A stretch of DNA of 64,000 nucleotides from an uncultured Gammaproteobacteria bacterium (GTDB taxonomy: Bacteria; Pseudomonadota; Gammaproteobacteria; Eutrophobiales; Eutrophobiaceae): assembly GCA_951812995.1 (NCBI GenBank), contig CATOTD010000001.1, forward strand, positions 124,001 through 188,000, written 5' to 3'. Positions within the stretch are counted from its first letter, which is position 1; each line of letters begins with the position of its first letter. The translations under genes and the position numbers were made by a program. The notes under the pieces are model-generated. The model saw nothing but the letters and a program-made list of their open reading frames with translations, was not told where the DNA came from and did no database searches. Of the stretch, positions 49,855 through 59,361 are shown in pieces.

Positions 49855-52062
49855 TTATGTTATGTCTTGTGGATCAACATCAATAGACCAACGCACCTTT
49901 TTTGCATCTTTCAGGGACTCAATATCATCCAACCAGCGCGCTATGTGCTTATGTAATGATTTTCTGTCTGGTGATTGTATTATGAGTTGATAGCGGTAAC
50001 GGCCACCGCGTTTTTCAATTAAGGCAGGAATTGGTCCGAATAACAACAATGCGTTATTTGCAATTTTTTTTAGCTGCATTGTGGCCTTAACGATAAAGTT
50101 TTTGGCATCATTGGCATAATGAGCCTCAGCTCTTAAGAAAACCATATATGAATAGGGCGGCAATGATGCATCACTCCTTTCTTGTAAAAGAGAATTACAA
50201 AAGTGATTATAGCCATACTTTATCAGTTGCTGAAATAGTGGGTGTCCAGGGTTGTAAGTTTGTACAATAACAGTCCCGGCTTTTCTCCCTCGGCCTGTTC
50301 GACCACTGATTTGCATGAAGAGTTGCGCCAATCGTTCACTGGCACGGAAATCGGTTGAGAATAATCCTCGGTCAGCATCAACGATGCCGGTTAGCGTAAC
50401 GTTTGGGAAATGGTGACCTTTAGCTAACATTTGTGTGCCTATCATGATATCAATCTTCCCCGATTGTATTGCCGCTAGATAATTATGTATCGCATTCTTT
50501 TTACGTGTTGTGTCACGGTCAATCCTGGCAATGACTGCGCTGGGAAATAAAGCGGCAAGCACCTCTTCAATACGTTCTGTGCCATGCCCCATCAGCATCA
50601 AACTTCCATCACATTCAGGACAATTCTGAAGATAAGGTTTCGTTACGCCACAATGGTGACAAACCAGCCGGTCAATATGTTTATGGTAGGTGTAAGGCAA
50701 TTCACAACGATTGCACTCGGCTTTCCAGCCGCAACAATGACAAAATAAATGAACCGCATAACCTCTGCGGTTTAAAAATAATAATACCTGATTCTTATTA
50801 TTTAAATGCTGGGTGATCTCATCCACTAATGGCTGTGATAATGGCCCATACATTTTCCGCCCACGTATGTCCAATAAACGGTATTGAGGGGGTTTTGCGG
50901 TGGCTGTCCGGCGGCATAATAGCAGATGTTTAAAGCGGCCTTTTTTAACGTTATACAATGTCTCTAACGAAGGTGTCGCAGAACCCAATATTGCTGGCAC
51001 CTTGTCGCGAGTAGCACGCATGATTAGCATATCCTTGGCTGAATAACGAAAACCGTCTTGCTGTTTGTATGAAAGATCATGCTCTTCATCAATTATATAT
51101 AAACCCGGGTTTGCCAGGGGAGTCCAGACAGCGGAGCGAGTACCTATGATTATTTTTGCTTTTCCGGATTTTGCATTCAGCCAATATTGCGTGCGTTCAC
51201 TATCAGAAAGTCCTGAATGTTGTATGGCAATACTGACTTCAAAGCGATCTTTAAAACGTTGTAATTGTTGTGGCGTTAAACCAATTTCAGGTAATAGGAT
51301 CAAGCATTGCTTGCCAGCCCGTATAACGGATTCCATCAGTGCCATATAGACTTCGGTTTTACCACTGCCCGTCAGACCATCCAGCAAAAATACTGAAGCA
51401 CGGTCCATTGACTTTAATACGGCAGTCGTCGCTGATTTTTGTTCATTATTTAATTCAAAAGGACTCATGTTTATTTTTATAAAATCATTTGGATCATGCT
51501 TAGCACTTTTTGCAATTAAACCTTTATTCTCAAGTGCCGCGAGTGATGGTTTCGCCCTTGGATAGAGAGTAGTTAATGCAGATTCATCGATACCTGATTG
51601 GCGTTGTTGTAAAAAACTTAATATTTGTGCTTGTTTGGGCGTTTTTTTTAGCAGATTCAGATCAAGAGCAAGGCCATTTTCTGTTAAACACCAGATTTTT
51701 TCGTCAAATTCAGTTATGGCATTGTTTTTTCGGAACGGCGCGGGTAATGCAGCAAAGAGAACTTCCCCGATAGCGTGGTGATAATAATGGCTAGCCCATT
51801 TTAATAAGTCCATGTGATTATCATCAAAGATAGGTTGGGCATCGATCACATGGTGAATTTTTTTTAACTTATCTTGCGGACGACAACTCTTATTACTCGT
51901 CGATACCACGATACCGATAAGATCTCGATGGCCAAATGGTATCGCCACACGAATACCAGGCATCAGGTTGTCTGATTCAGATGTCGTTGCAGGCAAATAA
52001 TCAAACAACCGCCGTAATGGCGTTGCAATCGCAATATGTAAAATCAATGGTTGTGTGATCAT
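49855..52062 (-). CDS. priA: Primosomal protein N' (replication restart helicase PriA)
   Basis: 735 residues, typical PriA. The N-terminal 3'-DNA-binding domain begins LHIAIATPLRRLFDYLPA. The helicase core shows Walker A LDGLTGSGKTEVYMALM, the DEEH box LYIIDEEHDLSYKQQDGFRY, and ILGSATPSLET. The zinc-binding insert contains the paired cysteines CHCCGWKAECNRC, CHHCG and CPECDG. Later motifs include IDIMIGTQMLAKGHHFPNVTL and FMQISGRTGRGRKAG. It reloads DnaB at stalled forks. It is followed by the rhodanese gene and argS on the same strand. Confidence 0.97.
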   Translation of the reverse strand: MITQPLILHIAIATPLRRLFDYLPATTSESDNLMPGIRVAIPFGHRDLIGIVVSTSNKSCRPQDKLKKIHHVIDAQPIFDDNHMDLLKWASHYYHHAIGEVLFAALPAPFRKNNAITEFDEKIWCLTENGLALDLNLLKKTPKQAQILSFLQQRQSGIDESALTTLYPRAKPSLAALENKGLIAKSAKHDPNDFIKINMSPFELNNEQKSATTAVLKSMDRASVFLLDGLTGSGKTEVYMALMESVIRAGKQCLILLPEIGLTPQQLQRFKDRFEVSIAIQHSGLSDSERTQYWLNAKSGKAKIIIGTRSAVWTPLANPGLYIIDEEHDLSYKQQDGFRYSAKDMLIMRATRDKVPAILGSATPSLETLYNVKKGRFKHLLLCRRTATAKPPQYRLLDIRGRKMYGPLSQPLVDEITQHLNNKNQVLLFLNRRGYAVHLFCHCCGWKAECNRCELPYTYHKHIDRLVCHHCGVTKPYLQNCPECDGSLMLMGHGTERIEEVLAALFPSAVIARIDRDTTRKKNAIHNYLAAIQSGKIDIMIGTQMLAKGHHFPNVTLTGIVDADRGLFSTDFRASERLAQLFMQISGRTGRGRKAGTVIVQTYNPGHPLFQQLIKYGYNHFCNSLLQERSDASLPPYSYMVFLRAEAHYANDAKNFIVKATMQLKKIANNALLLFGPIPALIEKRGGRYRYQLIIQSPDRKSLHKHIARWLDDIESLKDAKKVRWSIDVDPQDIT

Positions 52063-52593
52063 ATATTTGAAGGATACTTTAAATTGGTACTCAACTCAGA
52101 TGTCGTGTACATAACAAACGATCAAGCAGAAGTAATCGAAAAAGTACCGCACGGGCCATCAATCACGCAAGGAGCGCAACGAATCAGATAATCCGACCAC
52201 CCTTCCACCTAATACTAAGCACAGCGGTTCAAACGAGGTTGCAAATGCGGTGGTGGGACTCTCTGTCGGTATTGTGGCGACACGTTGCGTGTCATTGCTA
52301 CTATCATCAACCCAGGCATCATTAATACCTGCCTATCATTGACACCTGGTGACAGCCATAAACCTTATATACGGGACTGTGGCAACTTACGCATTTCACT
52401 TGTGAAAGAAAGCGCAATAGGCAACCTCTCCCGTGCCACTAGACGTTTCAATTGCCAGGGAAGAATTGCCAAAGAAGAATTGCTAGGGAATATATGAATG
52501 TGTCGGCTTATGCCATTCTTATATGGCAATGAATATTTTTTCAACGATTTATAGATGTATCTTTAGGTAAAAAACTCTCCATTCACCGCTTCC
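52063..52593. other. 531-bp intergenic region without a recognisable gene
   Basis: Between the priA start and the end of the FHA gene. A 70-codon plus-strand ORF (52285-52497) has no recognisable features and is probably spurious. No repeat matching other parts of the window was noticed. Confidence 0.4.
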
Positions 52594-53301
52594 CTAAGCA
52601 GATGAAAATTCCATTTTTATCCCTGCCAATTCAATAAGGTCATTGCCCTTTAATTGATACGCTTTAGCACCAATAGGTTCTCCATTGACAACAGGATAGC
52701 GTTTTCCATCACCATCACTATCAATATGGGTCAAGAAATAACCCTGAGGTCTGCGGGAAATAACAGCAACTTGAACCTCAGGCACACCTAAAGTAATTAG
52801 TGCCTTGGTTAACGCTAGTTCTTTGCCAGCGATGGGTCCATTTAAGACCATTAAACGTCCGAGCGGCATACGACCACCGCTGGCGGCTGTCGCTGTTGCA
52901 GACGTAACGGCTCTGACAGCTTTTTCGGCCGCTTTGGCAGTCTTTACTGCAGCACTGGCTGAACCTGGCGTGATGATCATGGTTTTTTCAAAATCATCCT
53001 CATCCTCGGTGGCAAGTTCATTTACATATTTAAGCTCATGTTTACCGATAGAAATGATGTCACCATCTTTAAGCACATGTTTTTTAACGAGTTTACCGTT
53101 TAAGTAGCTACCATTTGTACTGCCAAGATCCTCTAAAAAAGAGTCGTCAAGTATGGTAATGACCACGGCATGTTTTCCGCTAACCGCAAGGTTGTCTATC
53201 GGTATATCATTGTCAGGTTTACGCCCGATACTCAATCGCTCTTGATTGAGCTCGTATTCACCTTGAACTGCACCATTCATGCTCAGAACTAACTTCGACA
53301 T
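52594..53301 (-). CDS. FHA-domain phosphopeptide-binding protein
   Basis: 235 residues. The N-terminal FHA domain is clear: LSIGRKPDNDIPIDNLAVSGKHAVV with the conserved Gly-Arg and Ser-His, then LEDLGSTNGSYLNGKLV with the Asn-Gly pair. An Ala-rich linker (about 115-145) leads to a second, weaker FHA-like domain (GRLMVLNGPIAGKELALTKALITLG...ISRRPQGYFLTH, YPVVNGEPIGA). It should bind phosphothreonine partners. It lies 22 bp downstream of a PP2C phosphatase gene on the same strand, so the pair probably works together in Ser/Thr phosphorylation signalling. No kinase gene is seen here. Confidence 0.88.
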   Translation of the reverse strand: MSKLVLSMNGAVQGEYELNQERLSIGRKPDNDIPIDNLAVSGKHAVVITILDDSFLEDLGSTNGSYLNGKLVKKHVLKDGDIISIGKHELKYVNELATEDEDDFEKTMIITPGSASAAVKTAKAAEKAVRAVTSATATAASGGRMPLGRLMVLNGPIAGKELALTKALITLGVPEVQVAVISRRPQGYFLTHIDSDGDGKRYPVVNGEPIGAKAYQLKGNDLIELAGIKMEFSSA

Positions 53302-53323
53302 TGCTAATTCCTATCCTCTTGTT

Positions 53324-54151
53324 TTATTTAAATAAATTCTTAATTTTTGCCAAAAAACCCTTAGATGAAGAATATTCTTCCAAGATACGGACCAATATTA
53401 CTGAGGTATTATCATACCCCCCTCTTTCGTTCGCGAATCTTACTAATTCATCTGCTGTTTGTGCAAGATTAACACTGTATTTACTTAGCGTTAAGTGAAT
53501 TTCTTCATCTTTTACTAAATCTGTTAATCCATCTGAACAAAGTAGATATATATCATCCGGTAAAACAGCCTCTTCAATTATATCAACATCTACATGAGCC
53601 TCCATTCCCATTGCCCGTGTGACCATGTTTTTAGGTATTTTTTCATGTGCTTCTTCTGCCGTATAAAGCCCTCGATCAATATGCTCCTGAATTAATGAAT
53701 GATCTTTGGTAACCTGTTCTATCTTATTGTTTCTTATACGGTATAAGCGCGAGTCACCCACATGTGCTATAGATAAAATGTTGTTGTGGAAGAGGCCTAC
53801 AACGATTGTTGTGCCCATTCCCTGGCACTGTAGGTCCGCCTTGGCGACATCATAAATGACCGAATTTGCATGGATTACTGCATCACGAATGAGTATGGAT
53901 GCATTACAAAAACCTGCGGAGGTGTCAATTTTCCTATTTTTAATTTTTTTTAGCTTGTTAGTTATGCCAAATAGAATATTTGTAACGGCAATAGTGCTGG
54001 CGATTTCTCCAGCTTTATAGCCACCCATGCCATCTGCAAGGATGGCTAAGCCATTGCGGCCATCAGTAATCGTGCTATCTTCATTATGTGGACGCATCCT
54101 CCCCACATCAGATTGATTCACAATTTCAAGTTTAGCCGACAAGTTCATCAT
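53324..54151 (-). CDS. PP2C-family serine/threonine phosphatase
   Basis: 275 residues. Metal-binding and catalytic motifs of the PPM/PP2C family: SDVGRMRPHNEDS, LAILADGMGGYKAGEIAS, GMGTTIVVGLF, SIAHVGDSRLYRIRNNKI, LLCSDGLTDLVKDEEI and ERGGYDNTSVILVRIL. It removes phosphate from Ser/Thr residues in a cytosolic Stp1/PrpC-like way. A short basic C-terminal tail (KGFLAKIKNLFK) may contact membrane. First gene of a two-gene unit with the FHA protein. Confidence 0.93.
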   Translation of the reverse strand: MMNLSAKLEIVNQSDVGRMRPHNEDSTITDGRNGLAILADGMGGYKAGEIASTIAVTNILFGITNKLKKIKNRKIDTSAGFCNASILIRDAVIHANSVIYDVAKADLQCQGMGTTIVVGLFHNNILSIAHVGDSRLYRIRNNKIEQVTKDHSLIQEHIDRGLYTAEEAHEKIPKNMVTRAMGMEAHVDVDIIEEAVLPDDIYLLCSDGLTDLVKDEEIHLTLSKYSVNLAQTADELVRFANERGGYDNTSVILVRILEEYSSSKGFLAKIKNLFK

Positions 54152-54843
54152 TTATTTTATATTATTTAAACAGTTACGCAATTTTTTAGCCACTATTCAC
54201 CCATTTAATATCGACTTTGAGGTGTTTCTCCGATACTCAATATTATGACACTTATCTCTAGTATATTATGTTTTATCCTATTGGCGTAGTCCTATTATTT
54301 CAGGATAGCGTTCATTTACCAAGCCCGACATTAACGGAGCCATAGAATCGCGCTTAAAAAGTAATTGTCCGTTCACTCAATAATTGAGTCCATTATCCGC
54401 GTGAGCATTAAGCCTGAACAGTCATAAATATATTTTCTAATCAATTTATCTGGCAACAGAGCAAGACTTTATTCCGAGTACCATCGCTATTTTAGGAAAT
54501 TTCTGACTAATAGTCATTCCTGTGAAAGTGGATATCCATGGCCATTGAAAAAATATAAATTCCTGCCGCCGCAACCATGGAAATGACCGAGATTGGCTTA
54601 ATCAGAGACACCTTAAGCCATATACTTTGAGCGCCGACGATTTTAGTAGCAACATACAATTGGCAGGCCTTACATAATGCTACAGTATTTTTGTGGGTAT
54701 AGTGCAAGTTGTAGTTGTAATTGAATACATTGAAACAACCAGAATGTCTTGGCATAAAAACGCTTAATCAGGTATTTTTAAGCATTAATCCACCCGTTGT
54801 ATTAGCAACTTGAATCCCGCAACATTATAAAAATTGAAACAGA
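54152..54843. other. 692-bp intergenic region without a recognisable gene
   Basis: Lies between the divergent phosphatase and pteridine reductase genes. It is A+T-rich. An 82-codon minus-strand ORF (54507-54755) with one hydrophobic stretch has no recognisable relatives or ribosome binding site that I can support. Promoters of both flanking genes should be here. Confidence 0.4.
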
Positions 54844-55575
54844 GTGATAAATAAAACGGTATTGATTACGGGTGCTGCAAAACGCATCGGGGCGGCCATA
54901 GCTGAACACCTGCATTCATCTGGCATGAATGTTATCATTCACTACAACACCGCCGCCAAGAAAGCACATGAACTCGTGCGAAAATTAAATGGTATTCGAC
55001 CTGATTCGGCCATTATGATCCAGGCCAATTTTGAACATAAAGAATATTACGCCGCATTGATCGATGCCGCCCTCAATTTCAAAGGCCAGCTCGATGTCTT
55101 GATCAATAACGCCTCCGTCTATTTCCCTACCCCAACCGCATCTCTGCATGATCAGCAATGGCAAAAAATCATGAATACTAATCTTAAGGCACCACTATTT
55201 CTGTCACAGTTTGCGGCGCAATCACTACGCTCAACTAGAGGCTGCATTATTAATATCACTGACATTCATGCCGTGCGGCCTTTAAAGAATCACTCTATTT
55301 ATAGCGTATCCAAAGCCGGGCTGGTCATGTTGACGCAATCGCTGGCAAAAGAATTGGCCCCCGCGATACGTGTTAATGCCATATCGCCAGGGGTGATAAT
55401 GTGGCCAGATGATCTTGCAGATGATAAAAAGAGTGCGATTCTAAATGAAACAATGATGAAAAGAGCAGGCGATGTGGAAGACATTACAAAAGCCATACTA
55501 TTTTTAATAAAAGATGCGGATTACATAACCGGACAAGTGCTTAATATTGATGGCGGCAGAACTTTATATTCTTAG
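54844..55575 (+). CDS. Pteridine reductase (short-chain dehydrogenase/reductase)
   Basis: 243 residues, classical SDR: NADP-binding TGAAKRIGAAIAEHLH (TGxxxRxG as in pteridine reductases), LDVLINNASVYF, catalytic Ser/Tyr/Lys in NITDIHAV...YSVSKAGLVML, and ISPGVIMWPDD. The TGAAKRIG loop and location close to folK and folB support a folate/pterin role, reducing dihydro- or fully oxidised pterins, like PTR1/FolM. Substrate not proven. Starts at GTG 54844. Convergent with the lipoprotein gene, 6 bp apart. Confidence 0.87.
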   Translation: MINKTVLITGAAKRIGAAIAEHLHSSGMNVIIHYNTAAKKAHELVRKLNGIRPDSAIMIQANFEHKEYYAALIDAALNFKGQLDVLINNASVYFPTPTASLHDQQWQKIMNTNLKAPLFLSQFAAQSLRSTRGCIINITDIHAVRPLKNHSIYSVSKAGLVMLTQSLAKELAPAIRVNAISPGVIMWPDDLADDKKSAILNETMMKRAGDVEDITKAILFLIKDADYITGQVLNIDGGRTLYS

Positions 55576-55581
55576 GAAGCA

Positions 55582-55995
55582 CTACTTAAAAACTGGAAAC
55601 TCACCATCAATAAACCACTGATTGGTTTCTTCATTAACCCACCAACGCTGCTCAAGTTTGAGCTTCCGGACCGTTCCTTGATCTTTAAAAAAGTAGCTGA
55701 TTTCAGTTTTTACATTTGCTTCAGTTTGATCTTCATTAATATTTTTTTCTAAAATCTTGACACTGGTTACACTGAGACTCTTGAGATAATCTAAATCGGC
55801 AGGAGGTTGCGTGCCATTCGGCAAAACATGATAGGCATACGCTGTCGGGTATAGCCCCCAGCGCATGGCAACAGCATAATTGGATATGGCCACCTCAATA
55901 TTATTCACGCGCTTTTTTACCGTGTATTGTTTGCATCCGCCAAGCGAGGCAATCAGAACGATAAAGACTAATCTAGCAAATAAGTTGACATTCAT
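55582..55995 (-). CDS. Putative lipoprotein of unknown function
   Basis: 137 residues. A signal peptide ends in a lipobox-like LIASLGGCKQYT, so the mature protein would be lipid-anchored at Cys21. The rest (NYAVAMRWGLYPTAYAYHV, EQRWWVNEETNQWFIDGEFP) looks like a small conserved domain, but I cannot assign a family or role. Downstream of folK on the same strand, with a 134-bp gap. Confidence 0.75.
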   Translation of the reverse strand: MNVNLFARLVFIVLIASLGGCKQYTVKKRVNNIEVAISNYAVAMRWGLYPTAYAYHVLPNGTQPPADLDYLKSLSVTSVKILEKNINEDQTEANVKTEISYFFKDQGTVRKLKLEQRWWVNEETNQWFIDGEFPVFK

Positions 55996-56129
55996 TTCTT
56001 AAGCACCCCATCTTGACAAATGTCATTATTACAATCTCTACAAAACAATTCCATCACTAAACATTGGTTTTATTTAATCCAATAATATCGGCATGATCAT
56101 GGTTTACGATCAGCAATAAATGATAGTGA

Positions 56130-56624
56130 TCATAAAGTGAACGTCTCAGAAATTGGGCGTATTACTGCTTTGGACGAGTCAAACATTGTCCATAATTGCC
56201 GCATTGTTTTACCTGCAAGCGGGTGTATTAAATCTGGTTCAATATCGAAGAGCGGTTTTAAGACAAAGCCAAATTCAGTGATATCCGATCTCGGGACATG
56301 GTATTTGTTACAAATGTCATGTCCAAATAATAACAAGTCGACATCAAGTGTGCGGTCAGAATAACGTGCTTCATTACGATTACGCCCAAACTGAAATTCA
56401 ATCTCGCGCAACTGTTTCGCCAGCTCAGCTATAGCAAGCCGGGTTTTTAAGCCCACAACAAGATTGTAAAAATCATCGCCTTGAAAGCCGATGGCCGCAC
56501 TTGCATAGACAGGTGAGACGGTTAATTCACCATAGCGCGATTGAAGTTCCCGTAAGCCACCCCGAATATTTGTTTCACGATCAATATTACTACCGACTCC
56601 TATATAAACCTGAGTTGGGATCAT
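56130..56624 (-). CDS. folK: 2-amino-4-hydroxy-6-hydroxymethyldihydropteridine pyrophosphokinase
   Basis: 164 residues. HPPK motifs are VYIGVGSNIDRETNIRGGL, FQGDDFYNLVVGL, RNRNEARYSDRTLDVDLLLFG (the signature with the metal-binding Asp pair) and VPRSDITEFGFVLKPL. It transfers pyrophosphate to the pterin in folate synthesis. The start overlaps the folB stop by 4 bases, showing the former folB-folK operon. With folB now broken by an IS, expression of folK may depend on promoters within or beyond the IS. Confidence 0.95.
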   Translation of the reverse strand: MIPTQVYIGVGSNIDRETNIRGGLRELQSRYGELTVSPVYASAAIGFQGDDFYNLVVGLKTRLAIAELAKQLREIEFQFGRNRNEARYSDRTLDVDLLLFGHDICNKYHVPRSDITEFGFVLKPLFDIEPDLIHPLAGKTMRQLWTMFDSSKAVIRPISETFTL

Positions 56625-56839
56625 TTATTATTGCCGCGCTCAATCATGACACCGACATCCCTCACTTCACGAACAGCACCTTTTTTATTTAACGAGAGAC
56701 GCAACCAGGGTACGTTGAACTCGTGCATGATGATTTTTGCTATATTCTCGGCGAGTGTTTCAACCAATTCGAATTCACTCTCGCCAACATAACTCATCAA
56801 GCGTTTTGCTACGGCCTTATAATTCAAGGTATCTTCTAA

Positions 56840-58007
56840 GGAACCTCTGATTAATTAAGGATTTTCAAGCAAGTGGGCATCACTGTGCTCGATAGTAGCG
56901 AGCATTGAACGTCTTGCTCATTACTCTCTTTCATTTCTCTTGTCCCGGCCTACTGTTTTCAGCTATCGTCCCTATTCCAGGCGTACTAAGCCACTGATAG
57001 CCGTAATAATTGTTTCTTTGATAGCATAAGATTAATCAGGGCACAGTGGGCAAACAGGTGGTTCGCATTCTTGCCTGGCCCTTTGAATCTGACTTTGGTA
57101 AATCCATATTGTCGCTGCATGATATGAAAGACATGCTCAACCTTGGCACGGACTTTGGATTTGTGCCGGTTTTTAGCCTTGTCCTGTTCGGTCAGTTTGC
57201 GGTGACGTGAGCCTTTGACCTGGGTGTAGTCTTTTACCTTGGGGTCATTATCCTTGAGTACGGATTGCTGACCCGCATAGGCACTATCTCCCCAAAGACG
57301 GGTCTCTTCTCCATGCAGTAGGTCTCCAAGTACCTGTGAGTCGTGGACATGGGCTGGTGTGGCAACAACAGAGTGTATCAGTTTGGTTTTGCTATCCACA
57401 CCGATGTGTGCCTTCATGCCAAAGTACCATGGCTTGCCTTGTTTGGTCTGATGCCTATCAGGGTCACGGGTGTTGCTTTTGTTCTTGGTGGCGGTAGGCG
57501 CATTGATGATGGTCGCATCAACAATAGTGCCTTTGGATACTTTCATGCCGTTTTCCTCCAGATAGACGGCAACAGCATCAAACAGGGCAACTCCGAGGTT
57601 GTTCTCCTCCAGTAGATGACGGAATTTACAGAGGGTGGTTGCATCTGGCACGGGTTCCTGACCTAAGTCTATCTGGGCAAAGCACCGCATGGCAGGTGTG
57701 TCATATAAAGCCGCTTCTGTGGCAGGATCAGATAAGGCAAACCAGTGTTGCAGGAAGTAGATTCTCAGCATGCGTTCCATGCCCACCGGACGGCGACCAG
57801 CAGGGGTTGGGGTAATGAGGCTCAATTACTGCAGTCAGCTCTTTCCAGGGAATGAGCTGATTCATCTCTTCGAGAAATATCTCTTTGCGTGTCTGCTTGC
57901 GGTATTTCTCGAATCCAGATACTGCCAGGCTTTTTTGTTGCATCTTTTGACCCTCCACTTAAAACATTGCGGTATTATCGTAGATTATGGTATTAATCAG
58001 AGGTTCC
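56840..58007 (-). mobile_element. IS5-group insertion sequence, IS-alpha copy 3
   Basis: 1168 bp bounded by GGAACCTCTGATTAAT on both sides (inverted). Flanking tetranucleotides read in the folB direction are ATAG and TTAG, a target duplication with one mismatch, and excision restores the folB frame. This copy therefore marks a simple transposition event into folB. Confidence 0.94.
56986..57958 (-). pseudogene. IS5-family transposase with 5-nt frameshift (IS-alpha copy 3)
   Basis: Complete except for the 5-nt deletion after HYPNP, shared with copy 2, which splits it into a 76-codon N-terminal ORF (EGQKMQQKSLAVSGFEKYRK) and a long C-terminal ORF (279 codons) with VDATIINAP, WGDSAYAG, and KVEHVFHIMQRQYGF, all intact to RLSVA. 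The C-terminal ORF could start at an internal ATG but would lack the N-terminal DNA-binding part. Confidence 0.92.
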
Positions 58008-58308
58008 CTATATTATCGGTGCTGGCGGCTTTACGAATATCGGCCCCCATTTCTAAATCGAGGATAATGGTTTCGTTCCCAGTCGTAAATACCAATAACT
58101 GTATCAATCTTGAGATTTTTGAGATAAATAATGTCCATAATACCTATATTTTCATGTCGCTATTTTTAATTTAGTCCAGTCAAGTATAACCGCTTGGTTG
58201 ATTATAGACTCCAAAAATTAGCCATATGTAAAAGATGGACCCCAGATTCTGGATAATCAAGGATGACATAGATTCTTTCCTCCATTAAGTTAAAGAGGCA
58301 ATTTATTC

Positions 58309-58617
58309 ATGAGAAGGAAAAGAAGCTTGCATAAACCAGAGTTCAAAGCAAAGGTCGCGTTGACGACCATCAAAGGCGAAATGACGATGGCTGATATGGT
58401 CGAAAAACTTGACGTTCAACCTGGCCAAATAACACAGTGGAAAAAACAACTTTTGTTCAGCACTGGTGCGGCGTTTGATAAGGTAGACAAAGTAGCGGAT
58501 GATCATCGGCAAGAGGTGCTTGAGTTGCGCGCTAGAATTGGCCAATTGACCATGGAGAATGATTTTTTAGAACGCGGGTTAGAAAGAATACACGGCCTAA
58601 GAGGAAAGAGATGGTGA
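58309..58617 (+). CDS. IS3-family transposase OrfA (helix-turn-helix)
   Basis: 102 residues. RRKRSLHKPEFKAKVALTTIKGEMTMADMVEKLDVQPGQITQWKKQLL is the typical OrfA helix-turn-helix, followed by a leucine-zipper-like segment (VLELRARIGQLTMENDFLER). It binds IS ends and is normally fused to OrfB by -1 frameshifting. Intact by itself, overlapping the OrfB start. Confidence 0.9.
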   Translation: MRRKRSLHKPEFKAKVALTTIKGEMTMADMVEKLDVQPGQITQWKKQLLFSTGAAFDKVDKVADDHRQEVLELRARIGQLTMENDFLERGLERIHGLRGKRW

Positions 58618-59325
58618 GCAAGGAAGAAGCGCTACCGATTTCACGTCAATGCCAGCTACTGGATGTAGGGCGGTCAACTTACTACTACGTCCCCGAGCCT
58701 GTCAGCGACGAAGAACTGGCGTTGATGAAGCTACTAGGATGGTACACGGCGTATCAAGGACTGGTTATTTGATAACCATGGTCGCGTGGTCAACCGGAAG
58801 CGTATACAGTGCCTGAGAATGCTTCTGGTGATAGAAACCCTGTATCCGAAGCGCAATCTCAGTGTGGTCAATCAGCGGCATAAAATTTATCCGTATTTGT
58901 TGCGTGGGCTTGAGATTGGTCGTCCCCATCAAGTCTGGTCAACTGACATCACATATATTCCAATGTCGAAAGGATTCGTTTATTTGGTAGCTGTGATGGA
59001 CTGGTATTCTCGATGCGTTCTGTCACGGCGGGTATCCACAACCATGGATGCGGACTTTTGTGTTGACGCACTTGAAGAGGCTATTGAAAATTATGGCTGT
59101 CCTGAAATCTTCACTTCGGTGCTAAAGGGCAATGACATCAAGAGCAGTATGGATGGCAAGTACCGCTGGGTGGATAATGTGTTTGTGGAGTGGTTATGGC
59201 GTAGCGTGAAATACGAAGCAGTCTATCTCAAAGCGTACGACACGGTAGCCCAAGCCCGACAATCATTGCAACGTTACTTTGTGTTTTACAATGAGCGTCG
59301 ACGACACCAATCACTGAACAAGTAG
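58611..59325 (+). pseudogene. IS3-family transposase OrfB, deleted
   Basis: Starts VSKEEALPISRQCQLLDVGRST, then the frame breaks after LALMKLLG. The integrase core resumes with YPYLLRGLEIGRPHQVWSTDITYIPMSKG (first Asp). After GCPEIFT an in-frame deletion removes the segment with the second catalytic Asp (expected NTDQGSQFTS), joining to SVLKGNDIKSSMDGK; its ends fall in a TTCAC repeat. VFVEWLWRSVKYE (Glu region) is kept. Non-functional. Confidence 0.9.
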
Positions 59326-59361
59326 CAGAGCTATTGTCAAAAGTAGTGTCTGGCAAGTTAA

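Larger units (their letters stand above)
56621..58138 (-). pseudogene. folB: Dihydroneopterin aldolase split by IS-alpha copy 3 and frameshifted
   Basis: The N-terminal part starts at ATG 58138 (DIIYLKNLKIDTVIGIYDWER) and the C-terminal part is 56621-56839 (NYKAVAKRLMSYVGESEFELVE). Between them sits IS-alpha copy 3. Removing the IS with one 4-bp duplication joins STDNI to EDTLNYK in frame, exactly as expected for FolB. A second lesion lies before the IS: after DWER about 11 nt are missing, shifting the frame so that the following IILDLEMGADIRKAA is read out of frame. FolB converts dihydroneopterin to hydroxymethyldihydropterin, so this folate step must be lost, replaced or encoded elsewhere. 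Confidence 0.9.
58225..59345 (+). mobile_element. IS3-family insertion sequence remnant
   Basis: OrfA and OrfB of an IS3-type element in the usual order with overlapping frames. The ends are uncertain: the left may begin near GTAAAAGATGGACCCC, and the right end seems truncated where the IS256-type remnant begins. No second copy is in the window. Confidence 0.8.

Noticed and set aside
54507-54755. 82-codon minus-strand ORF with one hydrophobic stretch
   Set aside because: No ribosome binding site or recognisable relatives; A+T-rich intergenic DNA can produce this by chance.
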